NCBI GenBank assembly: GCA_947165255.1
Contig: CAMUZR010000005.1
Coordinates: 62,001-126,000 of the forward strand
Reading direction: 5' to 3'
DNA from: an uncultured Bacteroidales bacterium
GTDB taxonomy: Bacteria > Bacteroidota > Bacteroidia > Bacteroidales > P3
DNA: 64,000 nt
Shown: positions 1 to 9,456 of the stretch, one piece after another
Position numbering within the stretch: position 1 is the first letter of the stretch
Layout of the letters: the number at the start of each line of letters is the position of its first letter
Position numbers and translations under genes: made by a program
Notes under the pieces: model-generated
Seen by the model: only the letters and a program-made list of their open reading frames with translations
Databases searched by the model: none
What the model was told of the DNA's origin: nothing

Positions 1-1668
1 AGCGATTTCAAAGTGGCATGGAAACACGACCAAGACGCCAAGGCCAACCCCCGCAGCCGCTTCTCTGCCAATGTCAACCTACAGAGCCGCAACTATAACA
101 AAAACACCACCAATCGCAACGACTACTTCAACAGCACCACCACCTCCAGCGTGTCCTACACAGCCTCTTTAGGCAGCAGCTTCAACCTCTCGGCCTCCCT
201 CAATGAGTCTTACAACGTCCAAACCGGCGTCATCAATCTCAAACTCCCCTCGGTCTCGCTCAGCTCGGTCACCTTCTATCCCTTCCGTCGCAAGGCCGTC
301 TCGGGCGACCTCCGCTGGTACGAAAAACTCTCTCTTTCCTACGCCCTCTCGGCCGAAAACAATATCAGCTCTCAGGACTCCGACCTTTTCAAACTCGTCA
401 CGCTCAACAAGATGCAGTATGGTGTCCAACACACCGTCCCCCTCAGCCTCACTCTCAAAGTGCTGAAGTTCTTCAACTGGACCAACTCCGCCTCCTACCA
501 CGAACGGTGGCACTGGACCACCATCCGTAAGGAATGGGACGAAGAGGCCGCTGCCGTCGTGATTGACACCGTGCGTGGCTTCCGCTCCAACCGCGACATC
601 AGTTTCAACTCTTCCCTTAGCACCCGCATTTATGGCATGTTCAACTTCAAATATGGCCCCGTCAAGGCTCTTCGCCATGTCATAAATCCATCGGTATCTT
701 TTAGTTTCCGACCCAATTTTGGCGACGAGCGTTTAGGTTGGTGGAAGTCCTACACCGACAACACCGGCTATGTCACCCGCTACTCCATCTTCGAGCGCAG
801 TCTCTACGGTGGACCCTCCGACGGCCGTTCGGGTGCCATCAATTTCAATATAGGCAACAACCTCGAAATGAAGGTGGCCGACCGCAAGGATACCATCACC
901 GGCACAAAGAAAATCACCCTTCTCGAGAGTCTCAACCTCAGTGCCAGTTACGACTTGGCCAGAGACTCCCTTCGCTGGTCCGATTTCTCTCTCACCGGCC
1001 GCACCACCCTCTTCAAGAACCTTATTCTCAACTACTCCGGCTCCTTCACCCCCTATTATGTCGACAGCGCTGGGCGCAAGCATAACCAGTTCATTTGGAC
1101 CATGCCCGATCATCGCCGACTCCTCCAGCGCAACAACTCCACTGTCAGTGCCCAGCTTTCCTGGAGCCTCAACAACAATACCTTCAAGTCCACTTCCGAC
1201 GCCAAGCCTGGCAGCAAGCCTAAAGGCGAACAGATAGTCGCCCCCATCATGCAGTCGCCCTACAACTACAACCCCGCCCTACTGATGGGCACCTACGCCG
1301 ACTTCTCTCTCCCCTGGAATGTGTCCCTCAGCTACACCTTCAGCTATGTCAGCACCTATGTGGCCGCCCAGTACAACTTCAACAACAACGTCATCCAAAC
1401 CCTCAGCCTCTCGGGCAATGTCCAAATAACCCCCAATTGGCGCGTGGCTGTCTCCACGGGCTACGACTTTGTCAACAAAGGCATGTCCTACACCTCCATC
1501 GACATCTACCGCGACCTCCACTGCTGGGAGATGCGGTTCAACTGGGTTCCCTTCGGCTACTACAAGAGCTGGAACTTCCAAATCAACATCAAGGCCAGCA
1601 GCCTCAAAGACGTCAAGTACACCAAGCAGCAGTCCTATCAGTCCAACCGCGGCTATTATTCCTACTAA
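1..1668 (+). CDS. LptD-like outer-membrane protein, C-terminal part (gene runs off the left edge)
   Basis: The frame is open from base 1, so the start lies outside the window and only the last ~555 residues are seen. The protein is rich in Ser, Asn, Tyr and Phe with alternating hydrophobic residues, as in amphipathic beta strands of a large outer-membrane barrel. It ends in aromatic-rich strands (DLHCWEMRFNWVPFGYYKSW, then a Tyr-rich tail). That ending matches my memory of the Bacteroidota family annotated as putative LPS-assembly protein LptD, which inserts lipopolysaccharide into the outer leaflet. The N-terminal OstA-like domain is not visible. A SprA-type or other large barrel is less likely. 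A MerR gene follows 49 bp downstream on the same strand. Function is inferred from family resemblance. Confidence 0.7.
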   Translation, partial: SDFKVAWKHDQDAKANPRSRFSANVNLQSRNYNKNTTNRNDYFNSTTTSSVSYTASLGSSFNLSASLNESYNVQTGVINLKLPSVSLSSVTFYPFRRKAVSGDLRWYEKLSLSYALSAENNISSQDSDLFKLVTLNKMQYGVQHTVPLSLTLKVLKFFNWTNSASYHERWHWTTIRKEWDEEAAAVVIDTVRGFRSNRDISFNSSLSTRIYGMFNFKYGPVKALRHVINPSVSFSFRPNFGDERLGWWKSYTDNTGYVTRYSIFERSLYGGPSDGRSGAINFNIGNNLEMKVADRKDTITGTKKITLLESLNLSASYDLARDSLRWSDFSLTGRTTLFKNLILNYSGSFTPYYVDSAGRKHNQFIWTMPDHRRLLQRNNSTVSAQLSWSLNNNTFKSTSDAKPGSKPKGEQIVAPIMQSPYNYNPALLMGTYADFSLPWNVSLSYTFSYVSTYVAAQYNFNNNVIQTLSLSGNVQITPNWRVAVSTGYDFVNKGMSYTSIDIYRDLHCWEMRFNWVPFGYYKSWNFQINIKASSLKDVKYTKQQSYQSNRGYYSY

Positions 1669-1717
1669 TCCTTTCCCCTCTTCAGCCACTATTAATCAAA
1701 TATAATACCCTTTCACC

Positions 1718-2032
1718 ATGAACGAAAAACTCTATTACTCCATTGGCGAGGTTGCCCAAATGCTTGACGTCAATCCCTCACTTTTGCGTTTTTGGGAAAC
1801 CGAATTCTCCGAAATCAAACCCCATAAAAACAAAAAAGGCACCCGTTCCTACACTGCCGAAGACATCGAGCTGCTCAAACGCATCTACCACCTCACCCGC
1901 AACTGTGGCTTCACCCTCGACGGTGTCCGCGAACAGCTCCGCACCAATCATAAGCTCGACGAACAAATGCAACTCGTACAAACCCTCACCGAAACCCGTC
2001 GTTTCCTCACCTCCCTCAAAGACATGCTTTAG
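1718..2032 (+). CDS. MerR family transcriptional regulator
   Basis: This 104-residue protein starts with ATG. Residues ~4-75 form a MerR-type winged helix-turn-helix: YYSIGEVAQMLDVNPSLLRF, then WETEF, then the wing with KGTRSYTAEDIELLKRI. The C-terminal part is a short helix (LDEQMQLVQTLTETRRFLTSL) that would form the dimer coiled coil. There is no Cys-rich or large ligand-binding domain, so no metal or drug sensing can be deduced. It is short compared with classical MerR proteins but typical of the small MerR-like regulators common in Bacteroidota. Its spacing suggests co-transcription with the upstream LptD-like gene. Its target is unknown. Confidence 0.85.
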   Translation: MNEKLYYSIGEVAQMLDVNPSLLRFWETEFSEIKPHKNKKGTRSYTAEDIELLKRIYHLTRNCGFTLDGVREQLRTNHKLDEQMQLVQTLTETRRFLTSLKDML

Positions 2033-2336
2033 CGGTCTGCCGCGCCGTCTGGCTCATCACCCGCCAACTCTCTTGTATCCATCTGCCATTCATCCTCTTC
2101 GGGGCAATAATAATTCCCTGTTTCTTCGAACAGGCCGTAATAGCCCGGTTCACTCCCCAACGAAATATTCGGCATACGCGAGAGCCAGAAAGCCTTATGG
2201 GGCATGTCCGGTGTGATAGAAACTATTGAACAGAAATGTCGTGCCCGCAGTCAAGAAGCGTGCATGTCCAAGGGATTAGAAGTGGGCATATCCCAAGGAC
2301 AGCTTCAGGGCAAAAGTCCTAGCAATCCGCCGTCCG
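2033..2336. other. Intergenic spacer between convergent merR-like and DUF4954 genes
   Basis: About 300 bp lie between the stop of the plus-strand MerR gene and the stop of the minus-strand DUF4954 gene. A plus-strand frame from 2204 runs into the DUF4954 gene. Its first 40 residues are Gln/Gly rich (GISQGQLQGK), faintly like the tail of a Rpn/PD-(D/E)XK-type protein, but too short to call. No convincing terminator hairpin was seen. Confidence 0.4.
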
Positions 2337-4196
2337 CTATCCCAACACCGCCTTCATCTCGGCATCGTTGCGGTAGGTCATCTGGCGGAAGGGGTTGCTG
2401 TCGTCCTTTTGGCGTGTCAGGCGCACCTGGTCGGCCACATATTGCCTCAGCGTCGCGTAGCGCTGCAAATAAAGCCCCCAGTCCTCCTCCTCTAAATGGC
2501 GCTTTCCGCTCAGCTCACACAAAATCTGGTAGGCATGCTCTCGGCAGTGGGTAGGATACTCCTCCCACCACTGGTCGTATCGGGCGTGAATCTCGTCCCA
2601 GCTTCTTATCCGCCCCTGCTCAATGTCCGCCATCAGGCCGTCTATCTCATGCTGTGGCACCAGCTGTCCGCCCAAGTTCACCCACTCCCGTTCTCGACTC
2701 CCTTTCTTCGGGTCAATGGTAGGCAGCGGGGTGTTCAGGTCCTCGCCCGCCAGTGTGCTCATAGCGTAGTAGGTCAGCATCTCCTCGTATGCCTTGTAGC
2801 CCTGCGACCATTTCAGCACCACCGTCTTGCGGTGTCCCTTCTCCATCCCGTATGCCTTCACCTCCATCCGGCTGCTCCGGCCGTCGGCCTCGGTGCCTGC
2901 GGGCGGCTGCGACTCCTGATAGGCCTGCTCCACCCAGTATTTCAGCAGCATCCGGCCGTTCATCATCTCCTCCGCCGTGTCGGGTGCAAAGGGGGTGAAC
3001 ACAATGTGCTGGGTCATCTTCTTCCGCCTGTCGCGTTGGGCAAACTTTGTCATATTGCGGTTCAGGGCATACATATTATACATCCACCAGTAGGCCGGCA
3101 TCACCTCCAGTCGGTCCTTCGCCGCGTTGTTATTCACCAAGGCAAAAGGCAGCGTGATGCTCAGTTCGGCCGGGTAGTCCCCTTTAGCCAGCAGGGTATA
3201 GGAGGCAAAACTCGACGAATGCTTCAGGCTGGTGCATAGTCCGGGCCAGAACCCTCGGCCTGCCACCAACTCGTTATCCGCCGTGCGGCCGTTGTGGTTA
3301 GACCCCACCGTGCTGCCTGCCGCCAGGTTGCTCTGCCCCATTACCAGCGACGCTATCAGGAACGAATTATTGTGGTGCTGCTCGTGCGAGGGGAAGATGA
3401 GGCTGTTGCCCACCTCGCAGCGCGCTATGGTGGAATTGTCGCCCACCACCGTGTCGTTCAGCCTTGCGCCAAATTCCAGATGCACATTTTCTCCCAGCAG
3501 AAATCGCACTGCCATGCAGCCGTACTCGCAGCGGCAGCCATACCCCACCACTCCGTCCGCCAGCACCACGCAGTCCACAATGCGGCTGGGCGACTCCTTG
3601 TCCGAAAGCACCGCCACATTGTGCAGCGTCCGGGTATTCTTAATAACGCAGTGGCTGCCCACGCGTCCGTAGCCGTCCTTAGCCAGCCGCTCACGGGTCA
3701 TCCGTTCCAGCTCGGCCACCATCCGCTCTCGGTCGCGGTACTTAGCCCACAGGTAGGCGTCGCCCACAGTCATCCCTTCGAACGGCATTATCCTCCGTCC
3801 CCCGTTCTCGTTCATCGGCTCCATCCAGGCATATCCTTTCGTGTCCTCGTTGGGGCGTGTGGCCGTCATCTCGTCAATGTTAAACAGCAGGCAGCCCTCA
3901 CCCACGGTATATCCGCTCAACATTTTCACATTGTGCAGGGCACAGTGGCTTCCTATCGTAGCCTCGGCTATCGTGCAGTTGTATATCCCCTCCGCCAGGC
4001 TAAGGTCTCCGTCTCGCAGGCTTCCCTCCTCCAGGCAGCCCAGTTTCACCTCACCCACAAACACATTGTTCCGCACCTGTCGGCAGTCCAGCGCTCCGCT
4101 CACCATCACCTGCCCCCAGTCCGTAGCCCGGTTGCCGTTGCGTTCCAACTGCTCAACCTCTTCCATCGTCAGTCTTCTATATTCCATCTTACTCAT
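2337..4196 (-). CDS. DUF4954 family protein (left-handed beta-helix, sugar-nucleotide enzyme-like)
   Basis: This 619-residue minus-strand protein belongs by overall sequence to DUF4954, a family I associate with Bacteroidota. Residues ~40-330 carry irregular hexapeptide-like repeats (TIGSHCALHNVKM, VVGDNSTIARCEVGNS, SNLAAGSTVGSNHNGR). These indicate a left-handed beta-helix like that of GlmU-type acyl- and nucleotidyl-transferases. The C-terminal ~270 residues are helical and highly charged. There is no signal peptide or membrane segment, so it should be cytoplasmic. The start used is MSKMEYRRL; Met4 is an alternative. It is transcribed alone, convergent to the MerR gene. The molecular function is not established; a role in sugar or cell-envelope metabolism is only inferred. 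Confidence 0.8.
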   Translation of the reverse strand: MSKMEYRRLTMEEVEQLERNGNRATDWGQVMVSGALDCRQVRNNVFVGEVKLGCLEEGSLRDGDLSLAEGIYNCTIAEATIGSHCALHNVKMLSGYTVGEGCLLFNIDEMTATRPNEDTKGYAWMEPMNENGGRRIMPFEGMTVGDAYLWAKYRDRERMVAELERMTRERLAKDGYGRVGSHCVIKNTRTLHNVAVLSDKESPSRIVDCVVLADGVVGYGCRCEYGCMAVRFLLGENVHLEFGARLNDTVVGDNSTIARCEVGNSLIFPSHEQHHNNSFLIASLVMGQSNLAAGSTVGSNHNGRTADNELVAGRGFWPGLCTSLKHSSSFASYTLLAKGDYPAELSITLPFALVNNNAAKDRLEVMPAYWWMYNMYALNRNMTKFAQRDRRKKMTQHIVFTPFAPDTAEEMMNGRMLLKYWVEQAYQESQPPAGTEADGRSSRMEVKAYGMEKGHRKTVVLKWSQGYKAYEEMLTYYAMSTLAGEDLNTPLPTIDPKKGSREREWVNLGGQLVPQHEIDGLMADIEQGRIRSWDEIHARYDQWWEEYPTHCREHAYQILCELSGKRHLEEEDWGLYLQRYATLRQYVADQVRLTRQKDDSNPFRQMTYRNDAEMKAVLG

Positions 4197-4418
4197 AACA
4201 ATTAATTTTTAATAAGACGCTCGCATACCATTTTTCTCAACTGATTGCCATCAGTCTCCAACAGGCTGTGTCCCTGCGGCTAACCTAGTATTCCGTCCTT
4301 TGGGCAACGATAATCTACTGACAATCATCAACTCGTAGGGGTGTGGCATGGCGAAATACTTACAATAATCAGTCATATCTAATACCAGAGCGTTTCCGAT
4401 TTACAAAATGCAAATATC

Positions 4419-4448
4419 GCAAAAAAAATCGACATATCGACTTTTTGC
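4419..4448. terminator. A/T-flanked hairpin, possible bidirectional terminator
   Basis: TCGA-CATA-TCGA forms a short stem. It is continued outward by an A run on the left and a T run on the right, both ending in a GC/GC pair. It lies upstream of the minus-strand DUF4954 start, so it cannot end that gene. It could stop readthrough entering from either side. The core stem is short, so the call is weak. Confidence 0.35.
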
Positions 4449-4857
4449 CTTTTTCCCCACCCCTCTCTCCCGTTACAATACTGGCAACTTCCAGTAACTA
4501 TCCTTCCCCGCCGTCGCGCCGCTGTCCCAAGGTCTGTGTAGGCTTCATTACCATACGATTATGTTATAATAATAATGAAACCCGCCACCTCTGTCTCTTT
4601 TTCAGCCCATGGAGAGGTCAGCCTGCCGGTCGAGACAACGGTAAACGACGCCACGGGCCACGCGGCGCTGCAACGCCGCCGCAACTCTGCCGTGTGCTCA
4701 TTGCCATGCCTTAAGCCCGCCACCCACAGAAGGGTTGGAGGGACCATTGATTCCAAAAGCAAGGCAGGCCGCCATATCAGTGAATCAGTCCTGCTGAAAA
4801 GGTGCCATACGGTTGTCCCTGCGCCGAGCCAAGCGCAGTGCGGAGCCACCAGGTTGA

Positions 4858-4882
4858 CGTGCCGGAGGCACTTCTTTTTTCG
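4858..4882 (+). terminator. Small GTGCC-GGA-GGCAC hairpin followed by a T tract
   Basis: The sequence has a 5-bp perfect stem with a 3-nt loop, followed by TTCTTTTTT, which has the form of a rho-independent terminator on the plus strand. No gene lies upstream that it would obviously serve, which adds to the impression that this block is a remnant or a structured element. Confidence 0.35.
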
Positions 4883-4965
4883 TGCGCCGCCGCCAGCCTT
4901 GCGTTTGAGTTGGGGCGGAGCGCAGAGCCCCACCGCAGGCTGAAGGTTCGCCACATCCTCGTTTG

Positions 4966-4993
4966 TTCTTCTATAGATGCTCTATAGTTCTTC
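4966..4993. repeat. 28-nt dispersed repeat, copy 1
   Basis: The 28 bases here match 25 of 28 bases of the segment at 49025-49052, in another intergenic region 44 kb away in the same orientation. The last 14 bases (CTCTATAGTTCTTC) are identical. In this copy the 3' end forms the left arm of a hairpin (TAGTTCTTC / GAAGAACTA, 4985-5013). Confidence 0.55.
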
Positions 4994-5381
4994 ATTGCGC
5001 CACCGAAGAACTACAGGGCAGCAATGGCCCATCCATCGGCCAGTGGGCGGGGTTGCGATGAAATTGTTCCCTTATCTCTTTCTGACAATAGAGTGGCTAT
5101 CGCTGCATGAGGTTATATGTTAAATATCTGATATATAACTTGTTTGTCCTGTATTCGCTTGCATAGCTGGTTATGAGAATAATCGTATGTAATTGTAAAA
5201 CATTGTGTTATGTAATTGTTGCGTTTTTTTAGTTTCGATGAATGCCGATTTATTGACATTTTCAGCTCCTGACAGCCCTTTTGGGTGTGCGTAAGGAGGT
5301 TTGCTTGATAAAAAAGTTTGAATCTGTTAGTATTGATTTTCAATGTATTGGATAAATAATTAAAGAAAAAGTGAAAAAATA

Positions 5382-5413
5382 TTTGGTTCGTTTGGAAAAA
5401 AGTAGTATTTTTG
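5382..5413 (+). promoter_or_regulatory. Promoter of the tRNA-tuf cluster (TTTG-N20-TATTTTTG)
   Basis: TTTG at 5382-5385 is followed after 20 bp by TATTTTTG at 5406-5413, which fits the Bacteroidota vegetative promoter form TTTG ... TAnnTTTG. It lies ~45 bp before the first tRNA and is in the right place to drive the stable-RNA and tuf operon. Confidence 0.65.
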
Positions 5414-5458
5414 CAACCTCAAATCACGAGAACGAGAGTTGTTTGACAAGCTGTAAAA

Positions 5459-5531
5459 GCCGATGTAACTCAGTTGGTAGAGTAGCTGATTTGTAATCAG
5501 CCTGTCGGGGGTTCGAGTCCCTTCATCGGCT
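5459..5531 (+). tRNA. tRNA-Thr (anticodon TGT)
   Basis: The acceptor stem GCCGATG pairs with CATCGGC. A D-arm (AACTCAGTTGGTAGAGT), an anticodon loop with TGT in the stem CTGAT/ATCAG, and the GTTCGAGTC T-arm are all present. No CCA is encoded. It is the first of four tRNAs in the order Thr-Tyr-Gly-Thr before tuf, the same order as thrU-tyrU-glyT-thrT-tufB in Escherichia coli. Confidence 0.95.
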
Positions 5532-5570
5532 CGAATGCCCAAACCCAAAGGGTGTTCGGCAAATAAAGTT

Positions 5571-5652
5571 GGGGAAGTCGCATAGTGGCAATTGCAACAG
5601 ACTGTAAATCTGTCCTCTTCGGAGTTCAGTGGTTCGAGTCCACTCTTCCCCA
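5571..5652 (+). tRNA. tRNA-Tyr (anticodon GTA)
   Basis: The acceptor stem GGGGAAG pairs with CTTCCCC. The anticodon arm is CAGACTGTAAATCTG with GTA. A long variable arm (CCTCTTCGGAGTTCAG region) marks a class II tRNA, as expected for bacterial tRNA-Tyr. The length of 82 nt fits. No CCA is encoded. Confidence 0.95.
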
Positions 5653-5667
5653 CGAACCTACAAAGAA

Positions 5668-5740
5668 GCGGAAGTAGCTCATTTGGTAGAGCGATAGCCT
5701 TCCAAGCTATAGGTGGCGGGTTCGAGCCCCGTCTTCCGCT
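5668..5740 (+). tRNA. tRNA-Gly (anticodon TCC)
   Basis: The acceptor stem GCGGAAG pairs with CTTCCGC. The anticodon stem ATAGC/GCTAT encloses the loop CTTCCAA with anticodon TCC. The T-arm GGTTCGAGCC is intact. It lies 15 bp after tRNA-Tyr, so it is surely in the same transcript. Confidence 0.95.
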
Positions 5741-5791
5741 CAACACTTGGCGGAAAGAGGCAAGATAGCCGTCGACGCTTCGGAGTAAGAA

Positions 5792-5864
<73 letters not shown>

Positions 5865-5884
5865 CTTTTTTTTATGCAAAAAAT

Positions 5885-5915
5885 TGCGAGGACGAGAAAA
5901 ATTTCGCCCTCGTTG
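5885..5915 (+). promoter_or_regulatory. Hairpin in the tRNA-tuf spacer
   Basis: CGAGG and CCTCG arms, extended inward by CGA/TCG and AAA/TTT pairs with one bulge, form a stem-loop between tRNA-Thr(GGT) and tuf. No T tract follows, so it is more likely a processing or stability element than a terminator. Confidence 0.35.
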
Positions 5916-5958
5916 AATGTGAGAGTAATAAATTGTTAACATTTAATACGTATTAAAC

Positions 5959-7146
<1,188 letters not shown>

Positions 7147-7164
7147 GATCTACCCTTAATAGCA

Positions 7165-7184
7165 GGCGCGACACTCGTCGCGCC
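7165..7184 (+). promoter_or_regulatory. Perfect 8-bp GC-rich hairpin between tuf and tRNA-Trp
   Basis: GGCGCGAC-ACTC-GTCGCGCC is a perfect stem with a 4-nt loop, ending 6 bp before tRNA-Trp. There is no T tract. It may be an RNase entry or protection site separating the tuf message from the tRNA, or a partial terminator. Confidence 0.45.
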
Positions 7185-7190
7185 TGGCAA

Positions 7191-7261
7191 AGGGGCATAG
7201 TTAAATGGTATAATGCCGGTCTCCAAAACCGATGTTGGGAGTTCGATTCTCTCTGCCCCTG
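7191..7261 (+). tRNA. tRNA-Trp (anticodon CCA)
   Basis: The acceptor stem AGGGGCA pairs with TGCCCCT. The D-arm TAGTTAAATGGTATAAT, the anticodon loop CTCCAAA with CCA, and the T-arm GAGTTCGATTCTC are present. It lies between tuf and secE, a common position in bacteria. The outermost anticodon-stem pair looks mismatched (C-A). Confidence 0.93.
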
Positions 7262-7279
7262 CTAAAAAATTGATATCAA

Positions 7280-7495
7280 ATGTCTAAGTTAGGTAATTAC
7301 GTAAAAGAGAGCTACGACGAATTGGTGCACAAGGTGTCGTGGCCGTCGTTTAAGGAGTTGCAGAGCAGCGCAGTGGTCGTTGCCGTGGCAGCTCTCATCT
7401 TAGCCCTTATCGTGTTTCTGATGGACTTCGTCTTTGGAGCCCAGAACATGGGATGGAAGGGTTTGCTTGGATACTTTTATGCTTTAGTTGGATAA
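7280..7495 (+). CDS. secE: Preprotein translocase subunit SecE
   Basis: This 71-residue protein is a short SecE, part of the SecYEG translocon in the inner membrane. The N-terminal amphipathic segment (YVKESYDELVHKVSWPSFKELQSS) is followed by one membrane helix, residues ~30-50 (AVVVAVAALILALIVFLMDFV). It has a single membrane span, as in most bacteria, not the three of E. coli. It starts 18 bp after tRNA-Trp and precedes nusG with a 139-bp structured spacer. Confidence 0.95.
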   Translation: MSKLGNYVKESYDELVHKVSWPSFKELQSSAVVVAVAALILALIVFLMDFVFGAQNMGWKGLLGYFYALVG

Positions 7496-7499
7496 GTGC

Positions 7500-7552
7500 T
7501 GACAGACAGCGAAGTCTTGCTTCCCAATTTTTTTGAGACTTGGCATCTGTCA
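7500..7552 (+). promoter_or_regulatory. Extended stem-loop in the secE-nusG spacer
   Basis: TGACAGA pairs with TCTGTCA, and after internal loops AAGTCT pairs with AGACTT. The apical loop carries a run of T. A second small hairpin follows at 7575-7597 (CCAC/GTGG with GGCA/TGCC). Together they fill most of the 139-bp gap, suggesting an RNA element between secE and nusG such as an attenuator, a processing site or an autoregulatory site. Confidence 0.4.
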
Positions 7553-7634
7553 TCCTTGTCCAATCATTGCGCGTCCACCCCGGCAGTTGCCGCGTGGTGA
7601 ATGAGTATAAAATCACTATTCTTTAATCAACAAC

Positions 7635-8183
7635 ATGGAGCAGCAGTCTAAAAAATGGTATGTCGTCAGAGCGATAAGCGGTAAGGAGAAGAAGGCGAAG
7701 GAGTACATCGAAAGCGAAATGGCCAAGCGTGGCTGGAGCGATGATGTGCCCCAGGTGCTGGTTCCCACCGAGAAGGTCGTGTCGATACGTAACGGGAAGA
7801 AGGTCATTAAGGACCGCAACTATCTTCCTGGCTATGTGTTGATAGAGGCCGACCTGCGCGATGAGATCATTCCCGTCATCCAAAACGTTCCCAATGTGCT
7901 TGACTTCCTTCGTGAGTCGGGCGGGGGCAACCCCATCCCGATGCGCCAGAACGAAATCAATCGCATCTTGGGCAAGATGGACGACCAGTTAGACGCCATT
8001 GAGGGCAACGGCGACACTTTCTTGGTGGGCGAGAACGTCAAGGTGATTGACGGACCGTTCAGCAGTTTTGCCGGCGTTGTGGAAGAGGTGAACGACGAGA
8101 AGAAGAAATTGAAGGTTACGGTCAAGATCTTCGGTCGCAAGACACCTCTGGAGCTCAGCTACAACCAGGTTGAGAAGGAGTAG
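7635..8183 (+). CDS. nusG: Transcription termination/antitermination factor NusG
   Basis: This 182-residue protein has the NusG N-terminal domain (KWYVVRAISGKEKKAKEYIE and RNYLPGYVLIEADL). The C-terminal KOW domain is at residues ~130-165 (VKVIDGPFSSFAGVVEEVNDEKKKLKVTVKIFGR). It binds RNA polymerase and links it to Rho, NusE and the ribosome. Position between secE and rplK is the universal one. It should be distinguished from the UpxY-type paralogue at 34518-35003. Confidence 0.97.
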   Translation: MEQQSKKWYVVRAISGKEKKAKEYIESEMAKRGWSDDVPQVLVPTEKVVSIRNGKKVIKDRNYLPGYVLIEADLRDEIIPVIQNVPNVLDFLRESGGGNPIPMRQNEINRILGKMDDQLDAIEGNGDTFLVGENVKVIDGPFSSFAGVVEEVNDEKKKLKVTVKIFGRKTPLELSYNQVEKE

Positions 8184-8225
8184 TAACCATTTTAACTAAC
8201 AAAAATAAAAAAAGTTTAAATCAAA

Positions 8226-8669
8226 ATGGCAAAAGAAGTTGCAGGATTGATTAAATTACAGATCAAAGGCGGCGCTGCTAACCCCGCACCCCCTGTGGGA
8301 CCCGCTCTGGGTGCCAAGGGCGTGAACATTATGGAGTTCTGCAAGCAGTTCAATGCCCGTACACAGGATAAGGCCGGCAAGATTGTGCCCGTCATTATCA
8401 CCGTGTATACCGATAAGTCCTTTGACTTTGTAGTTAAGAATCCCCCTGTGGCCGTGTCGCTGAAAGAGGCTTCCAAGGCCGCCAAGGGCTCTGGCGAGCC
8501 CAACCGCGTGAAGGTTGCTTCGGTGACGTGGGAACAGGTACGTCAGATTGCAGAAACCAAGATGCCTGACCTCAACTGCTTCACTATCGAATCAGCTATG
8601 AGCATGGTTGCAGGTACTGCACGCAGCATGGGTATCACCGTTAAAGGCGAGAACCCCCTTGCAAAGTAA
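8226..8669 (+). CDS. rplK: 50S ribosomal protein L11
   Basis: This 147-residue protein is L11, which binds the GTPase-associated centre of 23S rRNA. The N-terminal domain has the Pro-rich helix region ([20 protein letters not shown]) and the C-terminal RNA-binding domain runs to KGENPLAK. It lies 42 bp after nusG and 65 bp before rplA. The length equals that of other bacterial L11 proteins. Confidence 0.98.
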   Translation: MAKEVAGLIKLQIKGGAANPAPPVGPALGAKGVNIMEFCKQFNARTQDKAGKIVPVIITVYTDKSFDFVVKNPPVAVSLKEASKAAKGSGEPNRVKVASVTWEQVRQIAETKMPDLNCFTIESAMSMVAGTARSMGITVKGENPLAK

Positions 8670-8686
8670 ATTTAAATTGATTAACA

Positions 8687-8720
8687 GTGGTAGCATCGCC
8701 TAGAGCGGTGCGGTGACCAC
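8687..8720 (+). promoter_or_regulatory. Hairpin directly upstream of rplA (L1)
   Basis: GTGGT pairs with ACCAC, and inside it GCATCGC pairs with GCGGTGC through one T-G wobble, with a 5-nt loop CTAGA. The stem ends 14 bp before the rplA ATG. L1 is a known mRNA-binding autorepressor in other bacteria, so this may be its site; that is inference. Confidence 0.45.
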
Positions 8721-8734
8721 AAAAACAATGAATC

Positions 8735-9430
8735 ATGGCAAAATTAACTAGAAAACAGAAAGAAGCTTTAGCCAAATTCGACAAGAACAATGTCTACTCC
8801 CTCGAAGAGGCAGTGGAGGTTGTAAAGAACATCACTTACACCAAGTTTGACGCTTCGGTGGACATTGACGTGCGTCTGGGTGTTGACCCTCGTAAGGCCA
8901 ACCAGATGGTGCGTGGCAGTGTTACGCTGCCTCACGGCACCGGTAAGACTGTGCGCGTGTTGGTGCTCTGCACCCCCGATAAGGAGGAAGAGGCTAAGGC
9001 CGCCGGCGCCGACTACTACGGTCTGGACGAGTATGTCGCCAAGATTAAGGGTGGTTGGACCGACGTTGACGTTATCATTACCATGCCCAGCTGTATGCCC
9101 AAGATTGGTGCTCTCGGCCGCATCCTCGGTCCCCGCGGTTTGATGCCGAACCCCAAGACGGGCACCGTTACGATGGAAGTTGGCAAGGCTGTCCAGGAGG
9201 CTAAGGCCGGTAAGATCGACTTCAAGGTCGACAAGTTCGGTATTATCCACACCGCTGTTGCCAAGTGCTCTTTTGATAACAACAAGATCGTCGACAACGC
9301 TCGCGAGGTGCTTCAAGCCATTATTAAGCTGAAACCCGCCGCCGCTAAGGGAACTTATGTGAAGAGCATTACCCTGAGCAGCACGATGAGCGCCGGCGTG
9401 AAGGTTGACACTAAAGCCGCATCCTTGTAA
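8735..9430 (+). CDS. rplA: 50S ribosomal protein L1
   Basis: This 231-residue protein is full-length L1 of the ribosomal stalk. The typical segment [20 protein letters not shown] is present at ~residues 122-144. It also carries [20 protein letters not shown] near the N-terminus. It is the third gene of nusG-rplK-rplA-rplJ-rplL and is separated from rplJ by only 26 bp, so there is no room for a classical long L10 leader. Confidence 0.98.
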   Translation: MAKLTRKQKEALAKFDKNNVYSLEEAVEVVKNITYTKFDASVDIDVRLGVDPRKANQMVRGSVTLPHGTGKTVRVLVLCTPDKEEEAKAAGADYYGLDEYVAKIKGGWTDVDVIITMPSCMPKIGALGRILGPRGLMPNPKTGTVTMEVGKAVQEAKAGKIDFKVDKFGIIHTAVAKCSFDNNKIVDNAREVLQAIIKLKPAAAKGTYVKSITLSSTMSAGVKVDTKAASL

Positions 9431-9456
9431 CGTTTAATTTTTTTTGAAAGATCATT

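Larger units (their letters stand above)
4197..5458. other. Gene-free region with a GC-rich block, between DUF4954 and the tRNA cluster
   Basis: This 1.26-kb stretch has no supportable gene. Bases ~4570-5060 are clearly GC-rich compared with the AT-rich sequence on both sides (~4380-4450 and 5080-5400). The open frames in the GC-rich part overlap each other on both strands and have low-complexity, Arg/Pro/Ala-biased translations, so I treat them as chance. Small hairpins are present at 4419-4448, 4858-4882 and 4982-5016. The right end carries the promoter for the tRNA cluster. It may be a decayed gene or a structured intergenic element. Confidence 0.5.

Noticed and set aside
3294-4205. 303-codon plus-strand frame opposite DUF4954
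   Set aside because: His/Ala/Val-rich translation typical of an antisense frame; the minus strand has the hexapeptide-like repeats.
4575-4943. Overlapping open frames on both strands in the GC-rich spacer
   Set aside because: Frames overlap each other, have biased composition and no start signals; no family recognised.
5360-5746. 128-codon minus-strand frame across the tRNA cluster
   Set aside because: It covers three tRNA genes and is only an open frame through structural RNA.
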